This document shows positions 1-5,669 of a DNA stretch of 11,161 bases, piece by piece. Positions within the stretch are counted from its first letter, which is position 1, and each line of letters begins with the position of its first letter. This DNA is from an uncultured Prevotella sp. Its GTDB lineage: Bacteria; Bacteroidota; Bacteroidia; Bacteroidales; Bacteroidaceae. Made by a program: the position numbers and the translations under genes. The stretch spans positions 1-11,161 of the forward strand of contig CAJPPF010000068.1 of NCBI GenBank assembly GCA_905372445.1, written 5' to 3'. Under the pieces are notes generated by a model. The model saw nothing but the letters and a program-made list of their open reading frames with translations. It did no database searches and was not told the origin of the DNA.

Positions 1-16
1 AATAAGATATCTTATT
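1..16. repeat. 16-bp perfect palindrome at the window edge
   Basis: The first 16 bases, AATAAGATATCTTATT, equal their own reverse complement. With no loop they would form a weak, AT-rich hairpin, so they may instead be a protein-binding site or the visible half of a longer structure starting before the window. No gene lies close by inside the window, so its role cannot be told. Confidence 0.5.
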
Positions 17-72
17 CTGAGATAATAATTGCATAAAACAGTCTACAAAAAGCTATGTATAAGCATCATCGC

Positions 73-528
73 GTTGTATTTGCGTTGAAGACATCTATAC
101 TCCAGGTTTCTTTCGCCTTTTCGTACACTTCCTTGTGCCAGTGAATAAAGTTGACAAAATAGCTATTCTGACCATACGTACAGCCGTTATTTGCCGTCGC
201 ATTGTCCTTCGGTGTCAAAAAACGCTTATTTTTGACATTACATAAAAGATGCTGATAATCAGCGCGATATAGCATTTTGATGCTAATAAGAATAAAAATA
301 ACTTTCAAGAACCGCCGTTTCTTGACGCTAATATCGCCGTTTCTTGACGGTGGAACCGTTGTTTTCAGCGTCAAGAAACGGCGGTTCTTGAGAGAAAAAG
401 CACGGAATTAAACAGTATTATGCCCTTGTCGCAAGGTGAAAACGCGGTTTTATGCTATGCAGACTTAGCAAATTGTTATCCTTGGTTTTCTATTTCACCA
501 AAAACAGCGAAGATGATTTTTATTTACA
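73..528. repeat. Dispersed hairpin-rich repeat, copy 1
   Basis: This stretch aligns almost end to end with 7643-8100 in the same orientation. Exact shared blocks include CCAGGTTTCTTTCG, GCTATTCTGACCAT, TGAGAGAAAAAGCA, CGGTTTTATGCTATG and GAAGATGATTTTTATT, separated by diverged sequence and a few small indels. Inside are several hairpins: 213-221 with 229-237 (9 bp, perfect), 251-263 (GCTGAT-A-ATCAGC), 305-329 with 367-391 (25 bp, perfect), 333-351, and 424-436 (CCTTG-TCG-CAAGG). The 15-mer CGCCGTTTCTTGACG occurs directly at 313-327 and 335-349 and inverted at 369-383. No transposase or target-site duplication is visible. It could be a non-autonomous mobile element, a dispersed structured RNA or an eroded insertion sequence. 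That it is a repeat is seen directly; its nature is inference. Confidence 0.85.
305..391. repeat. 25-bp perfect inverted repeat in repeat copy 1
   Basis: Arms 305-329 and 367-391 are exact reverse complements over 25 bp around a 37-nt centre, enough for a very stable stem. The core CGCCGTTTCTTGACG also appears a third time in the centre at 335-349, so either direct copy could pair with the right arm. In repeat copy 2 the left arm has changed to a self-contained hairpin (7876-7896) and the right arm (about 7942-7962) matches it poorly. No T-run follows, so a simple terminator is unlikely. Confidence 0.85.
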
Positions 529-720
529 ATATATCAAGTACAGAATGCGATTTCCGTAACTTTTACAAGCTCTTTCCAATCCTCAATTCGCATAATTAAA
601 GTGGTCAGGTCTTTACCTATCCATGCGTTATGTATATGATAAACACGTGCGTAAGCAGTCTGAACTACTAAAAAACCGTAAATACTTATCGCGCCTGATG
701 TATATTACTGTGTTTTTATG
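529..720. other. Intergenic stretch, nothing recognised
   Basis: Between the end of the repeat and the promoter of the next gene I see no open frame of useful length, no strong hairpin and no RNA gene that I recognise. Confidence 0.5.
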
Positions 721-728
721 TAACTTTG
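721..728 (+). promoter_or_regulatory. Bacteroidetes-type -7 promoter element
   Basis: TAACTTTG matches the TAnnTTTG -7 consensus of the Bacteroidetes primary sigma factor. Transcription would begin near 735, about 10 nt before the ATG at 745, giving a very short leader. No convincing -33 TTTG is visible at the usual distance. Confidence 0.6.
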
Positions 729-744
729 CACAATCTTTTTTGTT

Positions 745-1122
745 ATGAATCGCTGGTTAAGAATCATCATACTCACATTGCTGGTGGTGCTAAAGAGCAC
801 TGCCACAATGAGTGCAGCCACATTTGCGGCAGATGATGATCACAAAATTCAAGAATGGGTTTTTGAGCATCAGCAAAGACCACAGGCTATAATAAGCGAT
901 TCGTCGCAAACATTTCGTTTATGCAGTTCGCGACCACAACGCGTCATTCCTGCGGAATATGCAAAGCAGGTACAGAGGTATAGTTTCCGACTGCAGTCGT
1001 CTAATCTCGAAAAAACTCTATCGTGGTATAGCTGCGGTCGGCATCACATCAAGACCTCAAGGCTATCACTGTTGTTTTCGTGCGAATATTACGTATTCGC
1101 ATTGAAACACCTTCTTTGTTAG
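745..1122 (+). CDS. Small exported protein of unknown function
   Basis: I do not recognise this 125-residue protein. It starts with a good signal peptide: Asn-Arg-Trp-Leu-Arg, a hydrophobic stretch at residues 6-16, then a small-residue region ending Ala-Ala-Thr-Phe-Ala near residue 28, so it is probably exported. The mature part is basic and polar (HKIQEWVFEHQ at 33-43, SSRPQRVIP at 61-69) and ends in the hydrophobic, cysteine-capped tail CEYYVFALKHLLC (113-125). It contains four cysteines (60, 97, 113, 125). The ATG at 745 is chosen for the close -7 box and the signal peptide. A hairpin in the gene (1081-1101) encodes part of the tail. The tail could be a frameshifted end of a longer protein, but no downstream frame gives a better one. 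The next gene begins 129 bp further on. Confidence 0.6.
   Translation: MNRWLRIIILTLLVVLKSTATMSAATFAADDDHKIQEWVFEHQQRPQAIISDSSQTFRLCSSRPQRVIPAEYAKQVQRYSFRLQSSNLEKTLSWYSCGRHHIKTSRLSLLFSCEYYVFALKHLLC
1081..1101 (+). other. 8-bp hairpin near the end of the small exported protein gene
   Basis: TGCGAATA and TATTCGCA flank a 5-nt loop (TTACG). It lies inside the reading frame just before the stop codon. No T-run follows, so it is not a standard terminator, and it may be chance. Confidence 0.4.
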
Positions 1123-1143
1123 TTTCCGTTATATTTTCAGCAT

Positions 1144-1206
1144 TAATTCGACGAATTACGAGAGTCGATAATATGATAATCCCAAATCGATCAATAGACC
1201 GATTTG
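1144..1206. other. Two small inverted repeats between the small genes
   Basis: TAATTCG-A-CGAATTA forms a 7-bp dyad at 1144-1158. CAAATCG at 1183-1189 pairs with CGATTTG at 1200-1206 around a 10-nt loop. Neither is followed by a T-run. The first has the shape of an operator-like dyad. I found no TAnnTTTG element in this gap, so how the gene at 1252 is transcribed is unclear. Confidence 0.4.
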
Positions 1207-1251
1207 AGTTAAATCCATTTTCAAAGCATAACAAAACTAACAGAAAAGAAT

Positions 1252-1647
1252 ATGACAAAAATAAATAATTTGCAGATGAAGTCTGCACTATCTGCCGACA
1301 AACGTGTAAGCATAAAGAAAGGTTTCCTCGGTCTGTCAAAGTCAATGGTATATAATAACACAAACAGCACGCTGAAAGGCAATGCTCCCGAATACAGAAT
1401 AGAAGACCAAAGCGTATTAAATGCACTTATCAGCGCCAATCAGGAAGAGTTGGAAGCAGCAGCAAAGAAGGTGTCTAAGCTGAAAACAGTTGATTTCGGA
1501 CAGCTTAAACTTGAGGTTGTAATATCTGAAGACAGCCAGTTTGCGGCTATTCAGTTGTTTGTCACCGACGGGTTTCAATTTAATCCGACAGCCGACATCA
1601 GGACATTCGAGGGCAAAGACGTAGCAATTATTGCATCTATGTTCTAA
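1252..1647 (+). CDS. Hypothetical cytoplasmic protein, 131 aa
   Basis: I do not recognise this protein. It has no signal peptide or membrane segment. Residues 1-45 are basic and rich in Lys, Ser and Asn (SADKRVSIKKGFLGLSKS). A helical stretch follows at about 52-78 (SVLNALISANQEELEAAAKK), and then a probable beta-rich part (LKLEVVISEDSQFAAIQLFV) ending FEGKDVAIIASMF. The ATG at 1252 follows an A-rich stretch (AACAGAAAAGAAT), usual for this group. A strong terminator 22 bp after the stop codon supports a real, expressed gene. It may be read on from the gene at 745, since no promoter is evident in the 129-bp gap. Confidence 0.7.
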   Translation: MTKINNLQMKSALSADKRVSIKKGFLGLSKSMVYNNTNSTLKGNAPEYRIEDQSVLNALISANQEELEAAAKKVSKLKTVDFGQLKLEVVISEDSQFAAIQLFVTDGFQFNPTADIRTFEGKDVAIIASMF

Positions 1648-1669
1648 GCATTGCGCAGAACAATATCGT

Positions 1670-1699
1670 AAGAGGTGAAGTCTTTTCACCTCTTTTTTT
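1670..1699 (+). terminator. Rho-independent terminator
   Basis: AAGAGGTGAA (1670-1679) pairs perfectly with TTCACCTCTT (1685-1694) around a 5-nt loop, and the stem runs into a T-tract. It ends the transcript of the 131-aa gene. Confidence 0.9.
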
Positions 1700-1745
1700 A
1701 TTACCTTACGATTACAGGCGTTTTGCATATTTTCAATGTCAAGGC

Positions 1746-1805
1746 AATGCAAATAATTAACAGTTACAACGTGCAGTCGAAAAAAAAGCACGTATTATTT
1801 GCATT
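1746..1805. repeat. 60-nt compound inverted repeat
   Basis: AATGCAAATAAT (1746-1757) and ATTATTTGCATT (1794-1805) are exact 12-bp reverse complements. Directly inside the right arm, GCACGT (1788-1793) pairs with ACGTGC (1769-1774), giving an 18-bp stem with an 11-nt one-sided bulge and a 13-nt, A-rich loop. It sits after a finished terminator and before the promoter of a dead gene, and lacks its own T-run. Confidence 0.75.
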
Positions 1806-1833
1806 AGACCTCACATATTTGGATTAAAAATCA

Positions 1834-1841
1834 TACCTTTG
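1834..1841 (+). promoter_or_regulatory. Bacteroidetes-type -7 element before the pseudogene
   Basis: TACCTTTG fits TAnnTTTG and lies 30 nt before the ATG of the broken gene at 1871. It may still drive transcription through to the small membrane protein gene at 2327, which has no clear promoter of its own. Confidence 0.55.
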
Positions 1842-1870
1842 CATATAACAAACAATAAGCCACTACATAT

Positions 1871-2302
1871 ATGAAAGCAATAATTATAGGTGCTTCAGGT
1901 GCTGTTGGAAGAGACCTTACTGACGAATAGACCAGCTATCAGGCTTTTAATGAAGTGAAGGTATTAGCACGGAAAGATACAGGTATGGCTCATCCGCAAC
2001 AGATCACACACATAATCGATTTCGACAAACCTGCAGAATAAGCTCACATTGTCAGTGCCGATGCAACCTTCTCGTGCTTAGGCACTACGCTGACGGCGGC
2101 AGAGAACAAGGCGAATCAGTATAAAGTGTACTATACATATCAGTATGAGTTTGCCAAGACTGCGTCAGAGAATAATGTGCCGGCATACATTCTTGTATCG
2201 CCAGCAATGTCTTATACAAATCCGAGAGTGTTCTACACAAGGATGAAAATCGAACTGGAAACAAGCTGTGAATGACGACCTGCACCCACACCTAATATAT
2301 AA
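1871..2302 (+). pseudogene. Broken NAD(P)-binding oxidoreductase (HTATIP2-like SDR)
   Basis: One uninterrupted frame from the ATG reads as an atypical short-chain dehydrogenase (HTATIP2-like NAD(P)-binding family). It starts with MKAIIIGASGAVGRDL, whose GASGAVG is the glycine-rich Rossmann loop. It continues with KVLARKDTG, ITHIIDFDKPAE and ATFSCLGTTLTAAEN, then YQYEFAKTASENNVPAYILVS and VFYTRMKIELE, all in the order expected for the family. The frame is cut by TAG at 1928-1930, TAA at 2039-2041 and TGA at 2273-2275. The C-terminal part after a short Arg-Pro motif is gone, so about 144 codons remain of a family length I recall as about 210-220. The absence of frameshifts suggests fairly recent decay. 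Three different stops argue against recoding. Confidence 0.88.
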
Positions 2303-2326
2303 ATGGAATAAAACAACAACAGAATA

Positions 2327-2602
2327 ATGAAATTAATACTCAAAAAAATACAGACATGGCTGCAAGGACTGTCATTCCGCACAGGAGTGATTGTACTTCT
2401 AATGTGTATCCCGTTCTATCTTCTATCGTTTGCTCAGTTAGCCATTCCTTCCCACTATCTGTCGGTAGAAAACAAGGGAGTGCTTTTTGTTATACTCTTT
2501 GGTTCTGCAAAGACTTGCCAGTATGGCGGCTTGACAATACTTGGAGTAGAAGGATACAAGAGGGTAAAGGGCTGGATAAAAAGAAAAAATAACACTTATT
2601 GA
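2327..2602 (+). CDS. Small two-helix inner membrane protein
   Basis: This 91-residue protein has a basic amphipathic N-terminus (residues 1-18, KLILKKIQTWLQGLSFR), two hydrophobic segments at about 19-40 and 49-73, and a basic C-terminal tail (YKRVKGWIKRKN). The basic ends suggest both termini face the cytoplasm. The part reading GSAKTCQYGGLTILGVEGYKR looks like a conserved family signature, perhaps of the small proteins annotated as transporter suffix domain proteins, but I am not sure. No catalytic motif is seen. It starts 24 bp after the remains of the broken oxidoreductase and converges on copA. A second start in another frame at 2356 is a shadow. Confidence 0.75.
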   Translation: MKLILKKIQTWLQGLSFRTGVIVLLMCIPFYLLSFAQLAIPSHYLSVENKGVLFVILFGSAKTCQYGGLTILGVEGYKRVKGWIKRKNNTY

Positions 2603-2645
2603 ATGACAGAAATGACAACGCGTAGGGAGCATCTTGTTCATATCA

Positions 2646-2669
2646 CGGGTTAAGATCTGTCTTTACCCG
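2646..2669. other. Hairpin between convergent genes
   Basis: CGGGTTAAG and CTTTACCCG pair at 8 of 9 positions around a 6-nt loop, between the ends of the small membrane protein gene and copA. There is no T-tract on either strand, so it is at best a weak terminator. A second pairing, GCCTGTC (2689-2695) with GACAGGC (2732-2738), has a long loop. Confidence 0.35.
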
Positions 2670-2775
2670 CCTGCTTAGTCAGCAACTTGCCTGTCCACTA
2701 TTTGACACACCTGCAGCAAAGCCATGTATGCGACAGGCGCGAATAAATTTAACTCTTACAGGCTCTTAACTAAGA

Positions 2776-4689
2776 CTATTGTTTTAGTCTGAGGCTGTTC
2801 AGTATGACTGATACTGACGACAGAGCCATCAGAGCACTTGCCCACATCGGGGTTATCTGAAAATCGATGCCGAAAAGATAAAGCACACCTGCAGCCAAAG
2901 GAATACAAACGATATTGTAGATGAATGCCCAGAACAGGTTCTGATATATCATGTGGACCGTCCGCTTACTCAAATTCATCACCTCCGGCACGCTCATGAG
3001 GTCGTTGCTCATCAGTGTCACTTGCGCCACATCCATTGCAACGTCAGTGCCTTTGCCTATGGCGATGCTTACATCTGCAAGCGCTAATGCCTGCGTGTCG
3101 TTTATGCCGTCGCCCATCATTGCCACTGTCTTGCCTTCTGCCTGAAGACGCCTTACCAGACTCTCCTTATCCTGAGGTTTTACACCACTCTGCCAATGCT
3201 TGACGCCAGCCTTCTCCGCCCAATAACATGCAGCGTCTTCCTTGTCGCCACTCATCATGTAAACCTCTACTCCACTTGTCTGAAGCTTCGTCATTGCTTC
3301 ACGTGCATTAGGTTTCAGCATCTCACGCTCCTCAAATGCCAAGTCATCCGACTTGGTAAAGTCGACATTAAGATTAGGTATGGTGAGTGTGCCGGTCTTA
3401 TCCGTAACGAGCACATCAACCCGTCTCATAGTCTCCAAAGCTGTGGCGTCTTTTACAAGCACCTGCTTCTGAGCCGCCTTACCGATACCGACCATAAGTG
3501 CTGTCGGTGTAGCCAATCCCATAGCACATGGACAAGCAATGACCAATACTGATATCGCAGAGATAATAGCCTGTGGCAGGAAATGAGTTCCGCCTAATAC
3601 GAGCCATATTATAAAGGTTGAAAGCGATATCAGAGCCACAACAGGCACGAAAACAAGTGCGGCTTTGTCGACGACACGCTGGACGGGGGCCTTAGAACTC
3701 TGCGCCTCTTGTACCATACGTATAATGTTTGCCAAAGCCGTGTCTTCACCAATCTGTTGAGCTCGTATACGGAATTTTCCCTGATTTGGAATGGTTCCTG
3801 CCAATACCTTAGAGCCCTTTTTCTTCTCTGCTGGCGTAGGCTCACCGGTAATCATGCTTTCGTCTACATAAGCAGCATCGGCTGTCATGAAACTCTCAGC
3901 CCACGTCACCTCGCCATCAACAGGTATCTTCTCGCCCGGATGAACTTCTAATATATCACCTTTCTCAATAGCTGAAATAGGTACTTCCACTATCTCTGCA
4001 CCGTCAACAACGTGAGCTGTCTTTGGCGATAAGCCCATGAGCTGACGTATGCTTGATGCTGTGCTGTCCTTTGCTTTTTCCTCTATCAGCCTACCAGTAA
4101 GCACAAAGGTGATTATCATCACACTGGCATCAAAATACGTATGCCACTCAATGCCTCGCACACCCCAGAACGTGTCGCCCCAGAACGTGTTGAACGTACT
4201 GAATATAAAGCTTATGGCTGTTGACAGAGCAACGAGAGTATCCATGTTGGCACTGCCATGACGAAGCTGTTTGTAGGCTGTGACATAGAACTGACGACCG
4301 CAATATATCATATTCGACAGTGCTATTATGAGTGCCACCTGATTTGATATATCCCTGCTACCAAGGTCTATCCACCGCATACTGACGGACATAACAAGAG
4401 CAGAGAACAGCCATGAGAGGACAGCACGGCGACGTAACAACACATACTCACGCTTCTGAATCTCTTCTGCACTCTTACTTTCGTCAATTACAATGTCATA
4501 TCCGATATTATTGATTTCGCGCTTCATGTCCTCAAGGCTTATCACCTCCGGGTCGAAATCAACCAACGCTGTACGTCCGGAAAGATTGACCGAACTCTCA
4601 TTAACGCCTTCCAATGAGCCAAGCTTGCGCTCCACGTTAGCAGAACAAGCAGAACAAGCCATACCTATAACAGGGATTGTCTTTTTCAT
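2776..4689 (-). CDS. copA: Cu(I)-exporting P-type ATPase with reduced N domain
   Basis: This 637-residue inner membrane P1B-1 ATPase should move Cu(I) out of the cytoplasm. One heavy-metal-binding domain comes first (about 1-70, GMACSAC with C12 and C15). Membrane helices span about 88-206, with the actuator TGE at 281-283. The Cys-Pro-Cys metal site is at 386-388 and the phosphorylated Asp at 430 (DKTGTLT). SGD (480-482) stands in for the usual TGD, and the hinge GDGIND is at 526-531. The last helices carry Tyr591-Asn592 and MALSS (621-625), the Cu(I) signature. The oddity is that D430 and D527 are only 97 residues apart. The N domain with its His-Pro and glycine motifs is missing and a linker at about 436-460 takes its place. 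The frame is intact, so this is a clean loss, not a frameshift. It follows copZ by 3 nt. Confidence 0.93.
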   Translation of the reverse strand: MKKTIPVIGMACSACSANVERKLGSLEGVNESSVNLSGRTALVDFDPEVISLEDMKREINNIGYDIVIDESKSAEEIQKREYVLLRRRAVLSWLFSALVMSVSMRWIDLGSRDISNQVALIIALSNMIYCGRQFYVTAYKQLRHGSANMDTLVALSTAISFIFSTFNTFWGDTFWGVRGIEWHTYFDASVMIITFVLTGRLIEEKAKDSTASSIRQLMGLSPKTAHVVDGAEIVEVPISAIEKGDILEVHPGEKIPVDGEVTWAESFMTADAAYVDESMITGEPTPAEKKKGSKVLAGTIPNQGKFRIRAQQIGEDTALANIIRMVQEAQSSKAPVQRVVDKAALVFVPVVALISLSTFIIWLVLGGTHFLPQAIISAISVLVIACPCAMGLATPTALMVGIGKAAQKQVLVKDATALETMRRVDVLVTDKTGTLTIPNLNVDFTKSDDLAFEEREMLKPNAREAMTKLQTSGVEVYMMSGDKEDAACYWAEKAGVKHWQSGVKPQDKESLVRRLQAEGKTVAMMGDGINDTQALALADVSIAIGKGTDVAMDVAQVTLMSNDLMSVPEVMNLSKRTVHMIYQNLFWAFIYNIVCIPLAAGVLYLFGIDFQITPMWASALMALSSVSVILNSLRLKQ

Positions 4690-4692
4690 GTT

Positions 4693-4908
4693 CTAAAGAA
4701 TCTCCAACTCATATCGACCGAGCGCGTTCACTGCTTCCTGAATCTTATTGTCGCTTACACATACCTCGTCCACTTCGACTGTAAGGCTACAAGCCTCTCT
4801 GTCAGCCTTTGCCCCATTGACACCGGGCAGGGCGTTTACGGCTTCCTCTACGTGTGCTTCGCAATGTATGCACTTCATTCCTGTCACTTTAAATACTTTC
4901 TTTGTCAT
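4693..4908 (-). CDS. copZ: Copper chaperone, heavy-metal-associated domain protein
   Basis: This 71-residue protein is a single HMA (ferredoxin-like) domain. It has the metal motif Met-Lys-Cys-Ile-His-Cys at 11-16, where C13 and C16 bind Cu(I), and the family core HVEEAVNALPGV. It is a cytoplasmic carrier expected to deliver copper to the HMA domain or membrane platform of CopA, whose ATG comes only 3 nt after the copZ stop codon, so the two form one operon. The start at 4908 lies about 25 nt from a -7 box on the same strand. No copper-responsive regulator gene (CsoR or CueR type) is in the window. A mercury or zinc carrier is possible from the domain alone, but the partner ATPase has the copper signature. 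Confidence 0.92.
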   Translation of the reverse strand: MTKKVFKVTGMKCIHCEAHVEEAVNALPGVNGAKADREACSLTVEVDEVCVSDNKIQEAVNALGRYELEIL

Positions 4909-4932
4909 AATCTTAGCTTTAAATTACGTGTG

Positions 4933-4940
4933 CAAAGTTA
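4933..4940 (-). promoter_or_regulatory. -7 promoter element of copZ-copA
   Basis: Read on the minus strand this is TAACTTTG, matching TAnnTTTG, 24 nt before the copZ ATG. A TTTTG lies about 24 nt further upstream, rather far for a -33 element. No obvious operator dyad overlaps it. Confidence 0.65.
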
Positions 4941-5043
4941 CAAATATTATCTTGTTTCGCATTACAAAATTATGGATAATAGTTATAGATTAGCGTCGTG
5001 TCAACATATTACATCTCAAGCAACGACCGAAGATATATCTTAT

Positions 5044-5520
5044 CTATTCATGATGATATGGTTCACCCTTTATGATTGTGCAGGCACGATATATCGCTTC
5101 GGTGAAGATAAGGCGCACCATCTGATGTGAGAACGTCATCTTCGATAGCGATACCTTTTCATTAGCGCGGTCATAGACAGCTTGTGAGAACCCATAAGCT
5201 CCACCGATGACAAACACCAAACGACGAGCTGTCTGTTGCTTTTGTTCGAGCCACGACGCAAGTTCTATGGAACGGAATTCCTCACCATGCTCGTCGAGCA
5301 GCACAACTGTGTCGGAAGACTGAATCTGTTTCAGTATGAGTTCTCCCTCACGGTCTTTCTGCTGTTGCTCAGTGAGAGCCTTTGTGTTCTTAAGTTCAGG
5401 AATGATCGTAATAGCGAACGGAATGTAATGACCTATACGCTCTACATAATCATTAATACCAGCCACAAAATGCTTATTGACGGTCTTGCCGACTAAGAGG
5501 AGTTCTGTCTTCATACACAA
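5044..5520 (-). CDS. rlmH: 23S rRNA pseudouridine-1915 N3-methyltransferase
   Basis: RlmH uses S-adenosylmethionine to methylate pseudouridine 1915 in helix 69 of 23S rRNA, acting on assembled 70S ribosomes as a SPOUT-class dimer. Family hallmarks are visible: LLDEHGEEFRS (74-84), the SAM-binding FVIGGAYGFS (103-112), LSKMTFSHQMVR (125-136) and the conserved C-terminal YHHE (155-158). The length fits the usual 155-160 residues. The Met at residue 3 (5514) is the more likely true start, because MKTELLLVGKT matches the family N-terminus; the listed start adds only Met-Cys. A -7 box lies about 20 nt upstream. It is transcribed divergently from the phosphohexomutase gene and is read toward copZ, with its own stop 135 bp before the copZ start. 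Confidence 0.96.
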   Translation of the reverse strand: MCMKTELLLVGKTVNKHFVAGINDYVERIGHYIPFAITIIPELKNTKALTEQQQKDREGELILKQIQSSDTVVLLDEHGEEFRSIELASWLEQKQQTARRLVFVIGGAYGFSQAVYDRANEKVSLSKMTFSHQMVRLIFTEAIYRACTIIKGEPYHHE

Positions 5521-5539
5521 GAAAGGTTTGGTTCAATTG

Positions 5540-5547
5540 CAAAATTA
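5540..5547 (-). promoter_or_regulatory. -7 promoter element of rlmH
   Basis: Read on the minus strand this is TAATTTTG, matching TAnnTTTG, 19-25 nt before the two candidate rlmH starts. Confidence 0.6.
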
Positions 5548-5591
5548 CAAAAAAAGAAAGAAGAATCCACCGTCTTCTCAATTTTATTAAG

Positions 5592-5599
5592 TATATTTG
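5592..5599 (+). promoter_or_regulatory. -7 promoter element of the phosphohexomutase gene
   Basis: TATATTTG matches TAnnTTTG and lies 70 nt before the ATG at 5670, leaving a leader of about 63 nt with an A-rich start region. It is divergent from the rlmH promoter, about 45 bp apart. No clear -33 TTTG. Confidence 0.6.
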
Positions 5600-5669
5600 C
5601 AAATTAGTTCGGTCTGCAATAGCAACCGACAATGTATATAAACAATCAAATCACTTAAAAATAATAGAC

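Noticed and set aside
313..383. Three copies of a 15-mer, considered as a small CRISPR array
   Set aside because: One copy is inverted, the gaps are 7 and 19 nt, and no cas gene is present.
1080..1268. Basic 62-codon frame after the small exported protein gene
   Set aside because: It overlaps the end of the gene at 745 and the start of the gene at 1252, has no promoter, and looks like translated intergenic DNA.
1928..2275. Readthrough or selenocysteine recoding of the stops in the oxidoreductase frame
   Set aside because: All three stop codon types occur, the C-terminal part is missing, and no recoding hairpin follows the TGA.
5030..5041. AAGATATATCTT palindrome after rlmH as a terminator
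   Set aside because: It is only 12 nt, AT-rich and without a loop or T-run.
4748..5130. Plus-strand frames across copZ and its upstream region
   Set aside because: They are antisense to copZ and the end of rlmH, have no recognisable motif, and their hydrophobic parts come from AT-rich intergenic sequence.
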